NCBI GenBank assembly: GCA_902496015.1
Contig: CABUZJ010000002.1
Span: 124,001 to 188,000, forward strand
Direction of reading: 5' to 3'
DNA length: 64,000 bases
Source: an uncultured Eubacteriales bacterium
GTDB taxonomy: Bacteria > Bacillota > Clostridia > Christensenellales > UBA1242
Positions 44,556 to 53,308 of this stretch are shown one piece after another. The position numbers and the translations under genes were made by a program. Within the stretch, counting starts at the first letter, position 1; the number at the start of each line of letters is the position of its first letter. The notes beneath the pieces are model-generated. The model searched no databases, was not told the origin of the DNA, and saw only the letters and a list, made by a program, of their open reading frames with translations.

Positions 44556-44584
44556 AAAAAACACTGAAATTTTCAGTGTTTTTT
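44556..44584 (+). terminator. Rho-independent terminator
   Basis: Perfect stem AAAAAACACTGAAA / TTTCAGTGTTTTTT. Confidence 0.9.
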
Positions 44585-44715
44585 ATTTGTGTTTCAATTT
44601 GAATGTTTAAATAATTTTAATGTTTCTTATTAAGATATTTGTTATCGATTTAAATTTTAGTATAATATAATTATATTTTTAAATTTTATAGATTTTAATT
44701 TAAAGGAATTTTATA

Positions 44716-45234
44716 ATGATTTATTACTGCAAATATCGTTCTCCAATTGGTGAAATAATAATGTATAGTGATGGCATTAATTTATTAGGTCTGAATTTTA
44801 ATCATGATAATATTAAAGAAAGTGGTGCTGTTTTAGTTAATTATAAATCACTAAATATATTTCATAAAGTTAACAAATGGTTAAACAATTATTTCTTGGG
44901 TAAGAAAACTTATGCTATAAATATTCCTATTTTATTAGAGGGAAGTAAATTTAGCAAAATGGTTTGGGAAATAGTTGGAAAAATAAAATATGGAGATATT
45001 ATAACTTATAGTAGCATAGCAAAAGAAGTGGCAACACGACTTAACAAAAAGTATATGTCGGCACAAGCTGTGGGAAATGCTATATCAAAAAATCCTATAT
45101 TAATCATTATTCCATGTCATAGGGTAATTGGTTCCAATGGAAATCTTGTGGGATATTCTGGTGGAATAGAAAGAAAATTAAAGTTATTGCAAATTGAAGG
45201 GCATAAAATTATTGATGATAAAGTGAGTGAATAG
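44716..45234 (+). CDS. ogt: Methylated-DNA--protein-cysteine methyltransferase
   Basis: 172 aa suicide repair protein that takes the methyl group from O6-methylguanine. It has the helix-turn-helix region IKYGDIITYSSIAKEVATRL, the active-site motif IIPCHRVIGSNG (acceptor Cys) and GYSGGIERKLKLLQIEG. AAAGGAATTT supports the start. Single-gene unit sharing a 17-bp bidirectional terminator with tRNA-Glu. Confidence 0.96.
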   Translation: MIYYCKYRSPIGEIIMYSDGINLLGLNFNHDNIKESGAVLVNYKSLNIFHKVNKWLNNYFLGKKTYAINIPILLEGSKFSKMVWEIVGKIKYGDIITYSSIAKEVATRLNKKYMSAQAVGNAISKNPILIIIPCHRVIGSNGNLVGYSGGIERKLKLLQIEGHKIIDDKVSE

Positions 45235-45278
45235 TATTTTAATGTTAATTAGATGTAAAGAATTTAATATTTTATAAA

Positions 45279-45316
45279 ATTAAATAAGGTTAGCAAAATT
45301 GCTAACCTTATTTAAT
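45279..45316. terminator. Bidirectional terminator, 17-bp perfect stem
   Basis: Arms ATTAAATAAGGTTAGCA (45279-45295) and its exact complement (45300-45316) with a 4-nt loop, between ogt and the opposing tRNA-Glu. Confidence 0.85.
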
Positions 45317-45317
45317 T

Positions 45318-45392
45318 TGGTAGCACCACGGAGACTCGAACTCCGATTCCCAGCGTGAGAGGCTAGTGTCCTAACCGTTAGACTATGGTGCC
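45318..45392 (-). tRNA. tRNA-Glu (anticodon CUC)
   Basis: Cloverleaf on the reverse strand: acceptor GGCACCA / TGGTGCT, anticodon loop CTCTCAC (CUC reads GAG), T arm CGGAG-TTCGAGT-CTCCG, discriminator A, with CCA encoded. The C34 wobble base makes it GAG-specific; a UUC isoacceptor must exist elsewhere to read GAA. Confidence 0.95.
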
Positions 45393-45470
45393 AAATGAAT
45401 TTAATAACTAACTTATTATACATTAATTCTTTATTTAATGCAATAGATTTTTTTATTTTGAAATTTTATT

Positions 45471-45498
45471 TTGAAATTGATTTAGTTTGTTGTAAACT
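45471..45498 (+). promoter_or_regulatory. comEC promoter (leaderless geometry)
   Basis: TTGAAA 45471-45476, 16-nt spacer, TAAACT 45493-45498, then 7 nt to ATG 45506. No Shine-Dalgarno sequence. Confidence 0.6.
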
Positions 45499-45505
45499 TA
45501 ATTAA

Positions 45506-47095
45506 ATGGAAACAAAAGATAACCATAGGTTATTCAATTATAGACCTATTGTGATTGCTGCAATTAGTTTAATTTTTGGTGTTTTAACTGGCACTTATGT
45601 TTTTACTCAAAAATTTTATGTTTCAGTTTCAATATTTTTATTTATTATAGTGTGTTTAGTAATTTTAAATTGTTTTAAAACTTATAAAAGGTTAATAAGT
45701 TTTCATAAAATTTGTGTTTTTGCGTGTTTGATTTTATTTATTTTTTCTTTTGGTGCTGTTTATTTAAAAGTTAATTCAGGATTGAAAAATAATTACACTA
45801 ATGGTCAATTTATTGCAACTGCCACAGTTTGTGATGTTGGCGATAATATGTTAATGGTAAATAACGTAGAAGCGGAATATTTTGAAAATTATTCACAATT
45901 AGATGGAAAAAATATTAAAATTAATGGATATGTTGACATTTATATTTTAAATGAGGATGTTAAGGTTTATAAGGTAGGGGATACAATAACTTTAAAGTGT
46001 TATATTACATTTAATAAATCAGCTGAGAAACAAAAAAATCAAACCTACGAATTAAATTTAAACTATTTGGTTTATAATAAAGTTGCACAGGGAAAAGCAT
46101 TAGCATCTGATATAATAATAACCGACACTTCAACCAAAGTTTCTACTTTCGATTTTATTAAGAATTCTTGCAAAAGCATTTTTGATAAAAATTTAAACAA
46201 AGATATTGCTGGAGTTGCTTATGCAATGGTTTTTGGAGATAAATCGGGGATAAGCAATATATACTCAACTTTTCAGGAAAGTGGGCTTGCCCATTTGCTA
46301 GCGGTAATAGCGGTAAGTGGGTTACATGTAGGTTTTTTCACAATTATACTTGTGGGTATTGCTAATCTTTTAAAGCTAAAAAATTTACCTAGATTTATTT
46401 TTGTAACAAGTGTTTTATTTTTATATGCATGGATATGCAACTTTTCAACATCAATAGTTCGTGCATTCATAATGTCTACTGTTGCAATGTTTGCAACGCT
46501 TAGAGGAAAACAATATGACGGATTAAATTCCCTTGCTTTGTCTGCCATAATACTATTAATTATTAATCCATTTTATTTCTGGAATTTGGGGTTTGAATTA
46601 AGTTTTATGGCTGTTTTGTTTATTATTTTGCTTGCACCAATAATAGAACGGAAGTTATGTAAAATTTGTGGTCATAAACTTGCAGTTGCAATTTCGGTTT
46701 CACTTGCAGCACAAATTGGAACATTGCCAGTAATTATACAAATATATCCAACGCAGTCAGCAATATCGGTGTTTACTAATCTTTTAGCAGTGCCTATTGC
46801 AAGCATTGGTTTTATGACTTTAATTGTGACCACTTTGATTACTGCTGTTTTACCTTTTATGGGTTTTATTATGGTTATCCCTGAGTTTGCATTAAGTTTA
46901 GTTGTAATCATTGCCGAAGCGGTGGCGGGCATTAAGTCTTTTCAAGTAACATTTGTTCCTATTAAATTATTTATTTGTTTGGTTGTGGCACTTGGAATTA
47001 TAATTAGCGATTTTATATTTCTTAAAAAGCCAATAAAACAAATTGGTGCAGGATTGCTTGCAATTTCTTTTGTGATGGTTTTAGGACTATATTGA
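45506..47095 (+). CDS. comEC: ComEC/Rec2 family DNA-uptake channel protein (without beta-lactamase domain)
   Basis: 529 aa. It has N-terminal membrane segments, an OB-like DUF4131 region (about 95-200) and the Competence domain with GDKSGISNIYSTFQESGLAH then LLAVIAVSGLHVGF, RAFIMSTVAMFATLRGKQYD and LGFELSFMAV. ComEC imports single-stranded DNA in competent bacteria. Full-length proteins of about 750 aa carry a C-terminal metallo-beta-lactamase domain that is missing here, and no such gene follows. It lies upstream of holA, as in Bacillus. Confidence 0.9.
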   Translation: METKDNHRLFNYRPIVIAAISLIFGVLTGTYVFTQKFYVSVSIFLFIIVCLVILNCFKTYKRLISFHKICVFACLILFIFSFGAVYLKVNSGLKNNYTNGQFIATATVCDVGDNMLMVNNVEAEYFENYSQLDGKNIKINGYVDIYILNEDVKVYKVGDTITLKCYITFNKSAEKQKNQTYELNLNYLVYNKVAQGKALASDIIITDTSTKVSTFDFIKNSCKSIFDKNLNKDIAGVAYAMVFGDKSGISNIYSTFQESGLAHLLAVIAVSGLHVGFFTIILVGIANLLKLKNLPRFIFVTSVLFLYAWICNFSTSIVRAFIMSTVAMFATLRGKQYDGLNSLALSAIILLIINPFYFWNLGFELSFMAVLFIILLAPIIERKLCKICGHKLAVAISVSLAAQIGTLPVIIQIYPTQSAISVFTNLLAVPIASIGFMTLIVTTLITAVLPFMGFIMVIPEFALSLVVIIAEAVAGIKSFQVTFVPIKLFICLVVALGIIISDFIFLKKPIKQIGAGLLAISFVMVLGLY

Positions 47096-47118
47096 TTATT
47101 ATAATTATTCAACATTGA

Positions 47119-47147
47119 TTTACATTTTATTTTTTATTTGGTAAAAT
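47119..47147 (+). promoter_or_regulatory. holA promoter (leaderless geometry)
   Basis: TTTACA 47119-47124, 17-nt spacer, TAAAAT 47142-47147, then 6 nt to GTG 47154. No Shine-Dalgarno sequence. Confidence 0.75.
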
Positions 47148-47153
47148 AGTTTT

Positions 47154-48134
47154 GTGAAAGCAAAAGAATTAGAAAAAAATCTAAATAATATTAAAAGTGT
47201 TTATAAAATAGTTGGACAAGACAGATATTTGTGCTTTTATGTGTTAGACCTGTTAAAAAAATATCTATGTCCTAATTTTCCAGACTTAAACATTGTAGAT
47301 TTATCGGGAGAAAATTTAAATTTAGATAAGCTTATAGATGATTTGCAAGTTTGCCCTTTTGCAGATAATTATAGATTAATTATTGTTAAAGACTTTAAAA
47401 TTAAAAAAAATGCGGGAAAAACTGTTATTGAGCAAATTGAAAAAATAGATGACTATGCAAAGCAAAAGAATTTTACCACGGTTTTAGTGTTTTTTTGTGC
47501 AGATAATGATGGTGTTAATTTAAAAAATGCAGAAATTATTGATTGCTCTCATTTAAGTGAATTTGAGTTAATTAAGTTTATAGATGAAAAGTTAAAGCAA
47601 GTGAATGCTAAAATGGAAGACAGTGCAAAGACTAGTCTAATAAAATTTACATCTTGTGACTTAACAAGAATTGTAACCGAATTAGATAAGTTAATTGCTT
47701 TTACTGGTGGGGAAACTATAACCCAAACAAATGTAGACGAAATGGTAGCAAAAGATGGTGAGTATCAAATATTTGAACTTGCCGAAACCATTGCTAAAAA
47801 CGATAAAACAAGAGCAATTGAGCTTCTTAATTTGATGCTTGATAAAGAAAAAACTTTGTTTAGCATAATAACTCCGCTTTATAATACTTATAAAAGAGCA
47901 TTATTTATAGCGATAAACAAAGAATTAACTGATAAAGAACTTGCAAATTATTTGCAAATTAAAGAATATGCTGTTAAAATGTTAAGAACACAAACTCGTG
48001 TTTTTACACCAAGAAAATTAAAAAGTATAGTAGATAGTCTTGCAGAATTAGATAAAAATATTAAACAAGGAAAAATTAAAGAAGATGTTGGTTTAATTTC
48101 TGTAGTTATTAATATACTAATGTTAAGGAAATAA
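47154..48134 (+). CDS. holA: DNA polymerase III subunit delta
   Basis: 326 aa clamp-loader subunit that opens the sliding clamp. N-terminal region VYKIVGQDRYLCFYVLDLLK, central domain ISFELIKFIDE-type segment and the C-terminal domain with GGETITQTNVDEMVAKDGEY and FELAETIAKNDKTRAIELLN are typical of delta. The start is GTG; a promoter with a -10 box 6 nt upstream suggests a leaderless message. Followed 1 nt later by a membrane protein gene. Confidence 0.92.
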   Translation: MKAKELEKNLNNIKSVYKIVGQDRYLCFYVLDLLKKYLCPNFPDLNIVDLSGENLNLDKLIDDLQVCPFADNYRLIIVKDFKIKKNAGKTVIEQIEKIDDYAKQKNFTTVLVFFCADNDGVNLKNAEIIDCSHLSEFELIKFIDEKLKQVNAKMEDSAKTSLIKFTSCDLTRIVTELDKLIAFTGGETITQTNVDEMVAKDGEYQIFELAETIAKNDKTRAIELLNLMLDKEKTLFSIITPLYNTYKRALFIAINKELTDKELANYLQIKEYAVKMLRTQTRVFTPRKLKSIVDSLAELDKNIKQGKIKEDVGLISVVINILMLRK

Positions 48135-48135
48135 A

Positions 48136-48714
48136 ATGTTAAGAGATAAAATAATAACAATTAATAATAGTAAAGAAAATGCAAGAATAAGTTCAAGTAT
48201 ATTGCATAAGTTATTGCCTTTTGTTTTAATATTATCGTTTATGTGGCTGGGATTTTATCCAGCATTATGTGCTTTTAATGTTTATCCAATGGGTGTTGTT
48301 ACTGGCAGTGTGGCAGGCTCTCTTATTGTTCAGGTGATTTTAATGGGGCTTTTGTATTGGATTGGGTTTGAAATAATAATGTGGGTTTATAGGTTTTGTT
48401 TGGGATTTTCAATCTACACATTTATTGTTCCAATTCAGGCAATTAAAGATAATTTAAAATGGTGTTTTATTTTAAGAAACATAGTTATGGGTGCATTGTA
48501 TTTTTTATGTATTTGGTATCCTTACATATACATTTATTTAATAATTATTGATGCAATATGTTTGTTTGCTATATTTTTGTTATTTAGTTTTGTAAATATG
48601 AAAAAGTATGTAGAGCCTGTTGTTCAACCTTTTGTTTTTAAAGGGCTTATGTTGCCTTTTATTGTTTATGAGTTTATTAATATGGGTGCACAGGTTGCGG
48701 GGTATTTGCTATGA
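48136..48714 (+). CDS. Polytopic membrane protein, 192 aa
   Basis: About five hydrophobic segments (roughly 27-48, 54-80, 85-105, 112-150, 165-190) and a Lys/Asn-rich cytoplasmic start. No known family is recognised. It lies 1 nt after holA and its stop overlaps the next start as ATGA, so it is translationally coupled to the M28-like protein. The two may act together at the membrane; that is inference from the overlap. Confidence 0.7.
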   Translation: MLRDKIITINNSKENARISSSILHKLLPFVLILSFMWLGFYPALCAFNVYPMGVVTGSVAGSLIVQVILMGLLYWIGFEIIMWVYRFCLGFSIYTFIVPIQAIKDNLKWCFILRNIVMGALYFLCIWYPYIYIYLIIIDAICLFAIFLLFSFVNMKKYVEPVVQPFVFKGLMLPFIVYEFINMGAQVAGYLL

Positions 48715-50039
48715 GAAAATTTTTAATAAGCATTGTGTGTTGTATATGTTTGTGTTTTAGTTTTATGGTTGGTGGGATAATTCCAAAAGAAAAAGCCTAT
48801 GCGCAAAATAATGAAGAAAATTTTTTGATTTCTGAAATTGAAACAGAACTAAAAGAATTTTTACAGTTTGGAAGTGAAGAAAAAAATCGTTTAGATAGGA
48901 CGGCAGGTAGTGCAGGAGAGAAAGAAGCAGGCAATTATATTTTAGCATCATTAAAACAACAAAGTGGATTAGAACCAATTAACAACGGATATTTTAAAGA
49001 CGGAGTGCAGAACTTTGATGTTGTTTCTTATGATGGAGCCACACTTAGTTCGCAAAATATTGGATTCATATATAAATCAAAAATTTCTGTTGTAAAAACT
49101 ATTACTTTTGCAACTCATTATGATAATCTTAATATCTATAAGCTTGCAACAGATATAAATGGAAATATCTCTTATGTTCCAGTGGCAATAGAGGGTGTTA
49201 ATGAAAGCGCAGGTGCAGTGGCTATGCTTATTGCTTTTGCTAAATATATTGCTGAAAGCAATATGCAGTTTAATTTTAATATAGAATTTGTCTTTTTTGG
49301 TTCTAGTAATCAAAACTATGCTGGGGCTAGTGCATATTTAAGAAGCATTAATTCAGTTAAAGATAATTATGCACTTATAATTAATTTTGATAATATTACA
49401 ATAGGTGATTACAATTATATTTATTCACAAGAATTTGAATGTGATTATTCTAACTATTTAAATGATAATTTAATAGGTAAGTTTAATTTTACTAATTTTA
49501 GTAGAGTTAATAACATCACTACAACTGATAATGGTTACACACATGCAGGTTTACAAAGTGATAGTTCGGTTTTCATTGAAAGTGGTATTAATGTTGCAAA
49601 TATTTTCAGTGGAAACTATAATGGCTTTTCAAGCCTGGGATTGACAGAAAGTTTAAATCATTCTATTATAACTAACACAGAACTTGACACTATAGAGGGA
49701 ATAGAAAATGAATATGGCATTAATGTTGCAACAAATCTTTCAAGAATTGCAAGCTCAATGATAGATTTAATAACAAAAGAAGATTTTATTGAAAAAGTTA
49801 GTGTTTCTGCAAAATTAAATGGCAAATATAACTTTTGGCAAGATAAAAAGTTGGCATTATTTATATTTTCAATAATAACAGTTATTATATTTATAGTTTA
49901 TTATGCTATTTATTGGTGGCTATATAAAAGGTCTAAAAAACAAATGAGTAATGAGCAGTTGGCGTCTGTGGTTATGAAAATTCAAACAGAGCATGGCGAA
50001 ATTACCCCAGATATTAAAGAAGAAAAAATTGAAGAATAA
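48711..50039 (+). CDS. M28 peptidase-like membrane protein with substituted active site
   Basis: 442 aa. A signal peptide (about 3-25) leads to an M28-like domain, then a C-terminal membrane segment (LALFIFSIITVIIFIVYYAI, about 381-400) and a charged tail. M28 landmarks are recognisable: THYDNL (His and Asp ligands kept), GVNESAGAVAML (usual GANDNASG, Asp to Glu), FFGSSNQNYAGASAYL (usual FFGAEEEGLLGS, catalytic and ligand Glu lost), LIINFDNI, and a late NHSIITNTELDT His. The missing Glu pair predicts a non-catalytic protein facing outside. Coupled to the preceding membrane protein. Confidence 0.75.
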   Translation: MRKFLISIVCCICLCFSFMVGGIIPKEKAYAQNNEENFLISEIETELKEFLQFGSEEKNRLDRTAGSAGEKEAGNYILASLKQQSGLEPINNGYFKDGVQNFDVVSYDGATLSSQNIGFIYKSKISVVKTITFATHYDNLNIYKLATDINGNISYVPVAIEGVNESAGAVAMLIAFAKYIAESNMQFNFNIEFVFFGSSNQNYAGASAYLRSINSVKDNYALIINFDNITIGDYNYIYSQEFECDYSNYLNDNLIGKFNFTNFSRVNNITTTDNGYTHAGLQSDSSVFIESGINVANIFSGNYNGFSSLGLTESLNHSIITNTELDTIEGIENEYGINVATNLSRIASSMIDLITKEDFIEKVSVSAKLNGKYNFWQDKKLALFIFSIITVIIFIVYYAIYWWLYKRSKKQMSNEQLASVVMKIQTEHGEITPDIKEEKIEE

Positions 50040-50063
50040 AAGACCAAATTTTTTTGGTCTTTT
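50038..50063 (+). terminator. Rho-independent terminator
   Basis: Stem AAAGACCAAA / TTTGGTCTTT and T-rich tail. Confidence 0.85.
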
Positions 50064-50127
50064 ATATTTTATATATATATATTTTTAAAATTAAAGCACG
50101 CAAATGAAATAAAATCAGTTTTTAATA

Positions 50128-50160
50128 TAAGTAAATAAATAAAAGGGGATTGCCCCCTTT
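50128..50160 (-). terminator. rpsT terminator
   Basis: Stem AAAGGGG / CCCCTTT (50142-50148, 50154-50160) followed on the reverse strand by TTTTATTTATTTA. Confidence 0.8.
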
Positions 50161-50162
50161 AT

Positions 50163-50426
50163 TTATTTCATTTCGCTAACTTTTTTTGCGACTTCTGCTT
50201 TTTTTCTATCTGCTTTATTTTTATGGATAGTTCCCTTAGTTACATTTTCATCAATAATTTTAAAAGTGTCATTAAGCAATGCTTCTGCCTTAACTTTATC
50301 ACCGCTTTCAACTGTTTGATTAAACTTTTTAATTGCGGTATTAAGTTCAGAGCGGTTGCTTTTATTAACCTCTTTATTTCTTAATGTAACATCTACACGC
50401 TTTTTAGCTGATTTAATATTTGGCAT
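50163..50426 (-). CDS. rpsT: 30S ribosomal protein S20
   Basis: 87 aa basic helical protein that binds 16S rRNA early in 30S assembly. N-terminus MPNIKSAKKRVDVTLRNKEV and C-terminal GTIHKNKADRKKAEVAKKV are typical. A GGAGTAA-type ribosome binding site precedes the ATG on the reverse strand. Its position near holA is a common Firmicute arrangement. Confidence 0.97.
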   Translation of the reverse strand: MPNIKSAKKRVDVTLRNKEVNKSNRSELNTAIKKFNQTVESGDKVKAEALLNDTFKIIDENVTKGTIHKNKADRKKAEVAKKVSEMK

Positions 50427-50596
50427 AAATTACATTACTCCTTTAATTTTGTCGTGATAAGTTTAGCACATAAATAAAACTTTTGCAAGTGTTTGAAAAA
50501 AATTTTTAATGAAAATAAACACAAAGAGAAATTTATTTGCTTTTGTAATAATTTGATAGTATAATCAATATAATATAAAAAACAGGAGGAGTTAAA

Positions 50597-50818
50597 ATGG
50601 CTAAAAGATCAGATTATTTTGGTTTGGGATATATAGTAAGTGTGATTCTTGCAATTATCCCTGTAACATCATGGATATGTGGTGCAGTTACAAGATTTAT
50701 GGAAGGCAAAATAGTTGCTGGGTTAATTCGTATAATTTTTGGTTTCACCATTGTTTGGATTATTGACCTTATTCTTATGATTGTTAGCAAACATATTTTG
50801 CGTTTACTAAATATTTAA
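50597..50818 (+). CDS. Small membrane protein, 73 aa
   Basis: Two hydrophobic segments (about 9-32 and 40-68), with a short basic start (MAKRSDYF) and an amphipathic C-terminal end. AGGAGGAG is a very strong ribosome binding site, and a perfect terminator follows at 50827-50858, so it is an expressed single-gene unit. No family is recognised. Confidence 0.78.
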   Translation: MAKRSDYFGLGYIVSVILAIIPVTSWICGAVTRFMEGKIVAGLIRIIFGFTIVWIIDLILMIVSKHILRLLNI

Positions 50819-50826
50819 TTATAATT

Positions 50827-50858
50827 AAAAAATTGCATGGTTTTCATGCAATTTTTTT
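50827..50858 (+). terminator. Rho-independent terminator
   Basis: Stem AAAAAATTGCATG / CATGCAATTTTTT. Confidence 0.9.
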
Positions 50859-50949
50859 ATGCAATTTTATATTTTAAATTAGTTTTTTGTAAATAAAAAG
50901 TTTTATAATAACAAGAATAAAAAACTAGATTTTATAATTAAAAATTTAG

Positions 50950-50955
50950 TATAAT
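50950..50955 (+). promoter_or_regulatory. recG -10 box (leaderless geometry)
   Basis: Consensus TATAAT with 6 nt to ATG 50962; no clear -35 and no Shine-Dalgarno sequence. Confidence 0.6.
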
Positions 50956-50961
50956 TAGATT

Positions 50962-52974
50962 ATGGAGCTAAAAGAAGTTAAAGGATTAGGTGAAATTAGA
51001 TTAAAGGCTTTGGCTGAAGCTGGAATTTTTACATGCATCGACTTATTAAATCATTTTCCTAAAATGTATTATAATTTTGAAGATGTTGAAGGTTTTTGTG
51101 CCGACGATAGATATAAATTATTAAAGGTACAGTTGATTTCTAAACCAAAACTTATAAAAGGTAAAGCAAATTTTTCGTTTGTTTCTTGTTATGCAAAAGA
51201 TTTCATTAGTGGTGAAAAATTAACACTGACATGGTTCGGGCAAACCTATATTTCTTCAATTTTAAAGGAAAAGGACATTTTGTTTGTTTACGGTAAAAAT
51301 AGTCCAACAAAGAAAAGTAATTTTATTGTATCGATGCATAAAAATTTAAAAGATATAAAAAATAATGAAAAACTTTTGCCAGTGTATAAAACTTTTAGAA
51401 ACATTGGACAAGCTACCATTAAAAATAGTGTTAAAGTAATATTAGACAATTTAAAAATAAATTCTGTAATTTCAAAAGAAGTTGAAAAAAATGAAGGATT
51501 ATTATCTTTAAATGAAGCATATAATATGATACATTTTCCAACGAATTACAATGAAATATCAATAGCAAAAACTAGAATATCATTTGAAGATGCAATGATT
51601 TTTGCTCATGTAAATTTTAAAAGAAAAATACATTCAAAAATAAAAAGAAATTTTGTATTTGAAAAAATTGGAAAAACATTAAGTGAATTTAAGGAAACAA
51701 TCCCTTATAAATTAACGGAAAGCCAGATTAAAGCAATTAGAGATATAAATAATGATGTAACTGGACAATATAGTTGTAACCGATTATTGCAGGGTGATAC
51801 TGGAAGTGGGAAAACTTTGGTGGCACTTTGGACAATGTTTTTATGTGCAAGAAATAATTTACAATCAGTTTTAATGACGCCTACTGAAATTCTTGCTACA
51901 CAGCATTTCAATTTGGCAAAAAAGTTGTTTGCCGAATATGAAATTGATATGGCTTTAATATCATCTGCACTTTCTACAAAAGAAAAAAATGAAGTTTTTA
52001 GTAAGGTTGCAAATGGTAAAATTTTAATGATTTTTGGAACGCAAGCGGTTTTAAACGAAAACTTAGTAATACCAAATTTGCAATTTATTATAGCAGATGA
52101 ACAACATAGATTTGGTGTTGAACAAAGAGCTTTACTGGCGAGTAAAGGAAAAACAATTGATTTTTTAACAATGTCTGCCACGCCAATACCTAGAAGTATT
52201 AATTTGGTGTTATATGGTGGGCTTGATATAACACGAATGGAATCTAGACCTCATGAATTTAATGTTCAAACAAATATTGTTACACCGTTGAAATTTGAAC
52301 CCATGTGGGAATTTGTAAGAACTGAAATAACTAACGGAAGAACCTGCTATGTTGTTTGCCCTAAAATTGATGATGATGAAGAAAAAGACAATTTAATGTC
52401 CACAACTTTAATGTTTAAATTGTTAAAAGAAAAATTAGGCAAAAACATAGTAGCAGAACTTAATGGTAAAATGAAGGTGGACAAAAAGAATGAAATTTTA
52501 CAAAAATTTAATTGTGGAGAAATTAAAGTTCTAGTTTCCACCACAGTTGTTGAGGTCGGGGTAGATAGCGTTAATGCAGGAGTTATAATAATAGTTAATC
52601 CTGAGAGATTTGGACTTGCAACTTTGCACCAATTAAGAGGGCGTGTTGGAAGAGATGGAAGAAAGGGATATTGTTTTTGCATGGTAAATAACAATATCTC
52701 CCCAAAAAGCATTGAACGATTAATTTATTTTAAAAATAATTCTAATGGGTTTGACATTGCTGATTTTGATTTAAAATTACGCGGAGCGGGAGATTTATAC
52801 GGTACAAAGCAACATGGTTTTTCTATAACTTCTAATAATATAAATTTAACTGAATATGATAAAGCAAGAGCACTTTATATGAAGTTAAAAGATGATAAAA
52901 ATTTTTACGACAATATTGATAATATAGCAAATATTAAATATAAAGAATTAATGAAAAATATTATATTAAATTAA
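50962..52974 (+). CDS. recG: ATP-dependent DNA helicase RecG
   Basis: Remodels stalled replication forks and Holliday junctions. 670 aa. An N-terminal wedge/OB domain (about 1-150) precedes the SF2 motor: Walker A LLQGDTGSGKTLVALW, DEQH box in IIADEQHRFGVEQR, motif III MSATPIPRS, motif VI QLRGRVGRDGRKGYC. LRGAGDLYGTKQHG is the RecG C-terminal signature. Monocistronic with a leaderless-type start. Confidence 0.97.
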   Translation: MELKEVKGLGEIRLKALAEAGIFTCIDLLNHFPKMYYNFEDVEGFCADDRYKLLKVQLISKPKLIKGKANFSFVSCYAKDFISGEKLTLTWFGQTYISSILKEKDILFVYGKNSPTKKSNFIVSMHKNLKDIKNNEKLLPVYKTFRNIGQATIKNSVKVILDNLKINSVISKEVEKNEGLLSLNEAYNMIHFPTNYNEISIAKTRISFEDAMIFAHVNFKRKIHSKIKRNFVFEKIGKTLSEFKETIPYKLTESQIKAIRDINNDVTGQYSCNRLLQGDTGSGKTLVALWTMFLCARNNLQSVLMTPTEILATQHFNLAKKLFAEYEIDMALISSALSTKEKNEVFSKVANGKILMIFGTQAVLNENLVIPNLQFIIADEQHRFGVEQRALLASKGKTIDFLTMSATPIPRSINLVLYGGLDITRMESRPHEFNVQTNIVTPLKFEPMWEFVRTEITNGRTCYVVCPKIDDDEEKDNLMSTTLMFKLLKEKLGKNIVAELNGKMKVDKKNEILQKFNCGEIKVLVSTTVVEVGVDSVNAGVIIIVNPERFGLATLHQLRGRVGRDGRKGYCFCMVNNNISPKSIERLIYFKNNSNGFDIADFDLKLRGAGDLYGTKQHGFSITSNNINLTEYDKARALYMKLKDDKNFYDNIDNIANIKYKELMKNIILN

Positions 52975-53007
52975 ATTTGATATTAGAGAACAGGGTATAA
53001 TTAAGGA

Positions 53008-53110
53008 ATTTTTATTCATATAAAACTAAAAAACTGCAAAATTTTATTAATTGCATAAAAATTTATTCGTTTTTAAGCAATAAGTAAGATAATTTGCAGT
53101 TTATTTTTTT
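53008..53110 (+). ncRNA. Candidate structured small RNA downstream of recG
   Basis: TATAAT at 52996-53001 predicts a start near 53008. The transcript would fold into nested stems: outer AAACTGCAAA (53031-53040) / TTTGCAGTTT (53093-53102), middle ATTGC (53050-53054) / GCAAT (53077-53081), inner AAAAA (53057-53061) / TTTTT (53070-53074), followed by T7 (53104-53110). No open frame of note is present. It does not match a class I know (too short for 6S RNA). It could instead be an elaborate recG terminator. Confidence 0.4.
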
Positions 53111-53193
53111 ATTGTTAGTAAAGTTTATTTTTAGCGTTAATTATAAAAAACATTATGATATAAAATTTTTAATCATTAAAAAATTATAATAAA

Positions 53194-53217
53194 ATTGCAC
53201 TATTTATTTAGTGCAAT
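53194..53217 (-). terminator. Terminator of 36-aa gene
   Basis: Perfect 9-bp stem ATTGCACTA / TAGTGCAAT, loop of 6, followed on the reverse strand by T-rich sequence. The gap 53111-53308 holds nothing else I can support. Confidence 0.65.
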
Positions 53218-53308
53218 ATCTTATAATGATAAATAAAATATTTGAAAAATAATGAAATATGGTTTTAAATTTGTATTAAAAAATAAATTTTATATAATAT
53301 ATAAATTA

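Noticed and set aside
51705..52181. 158-aa reverse frame inside recG
   Set aside because: Antisense to helicase motifs; no ribosome binding site or promoter.
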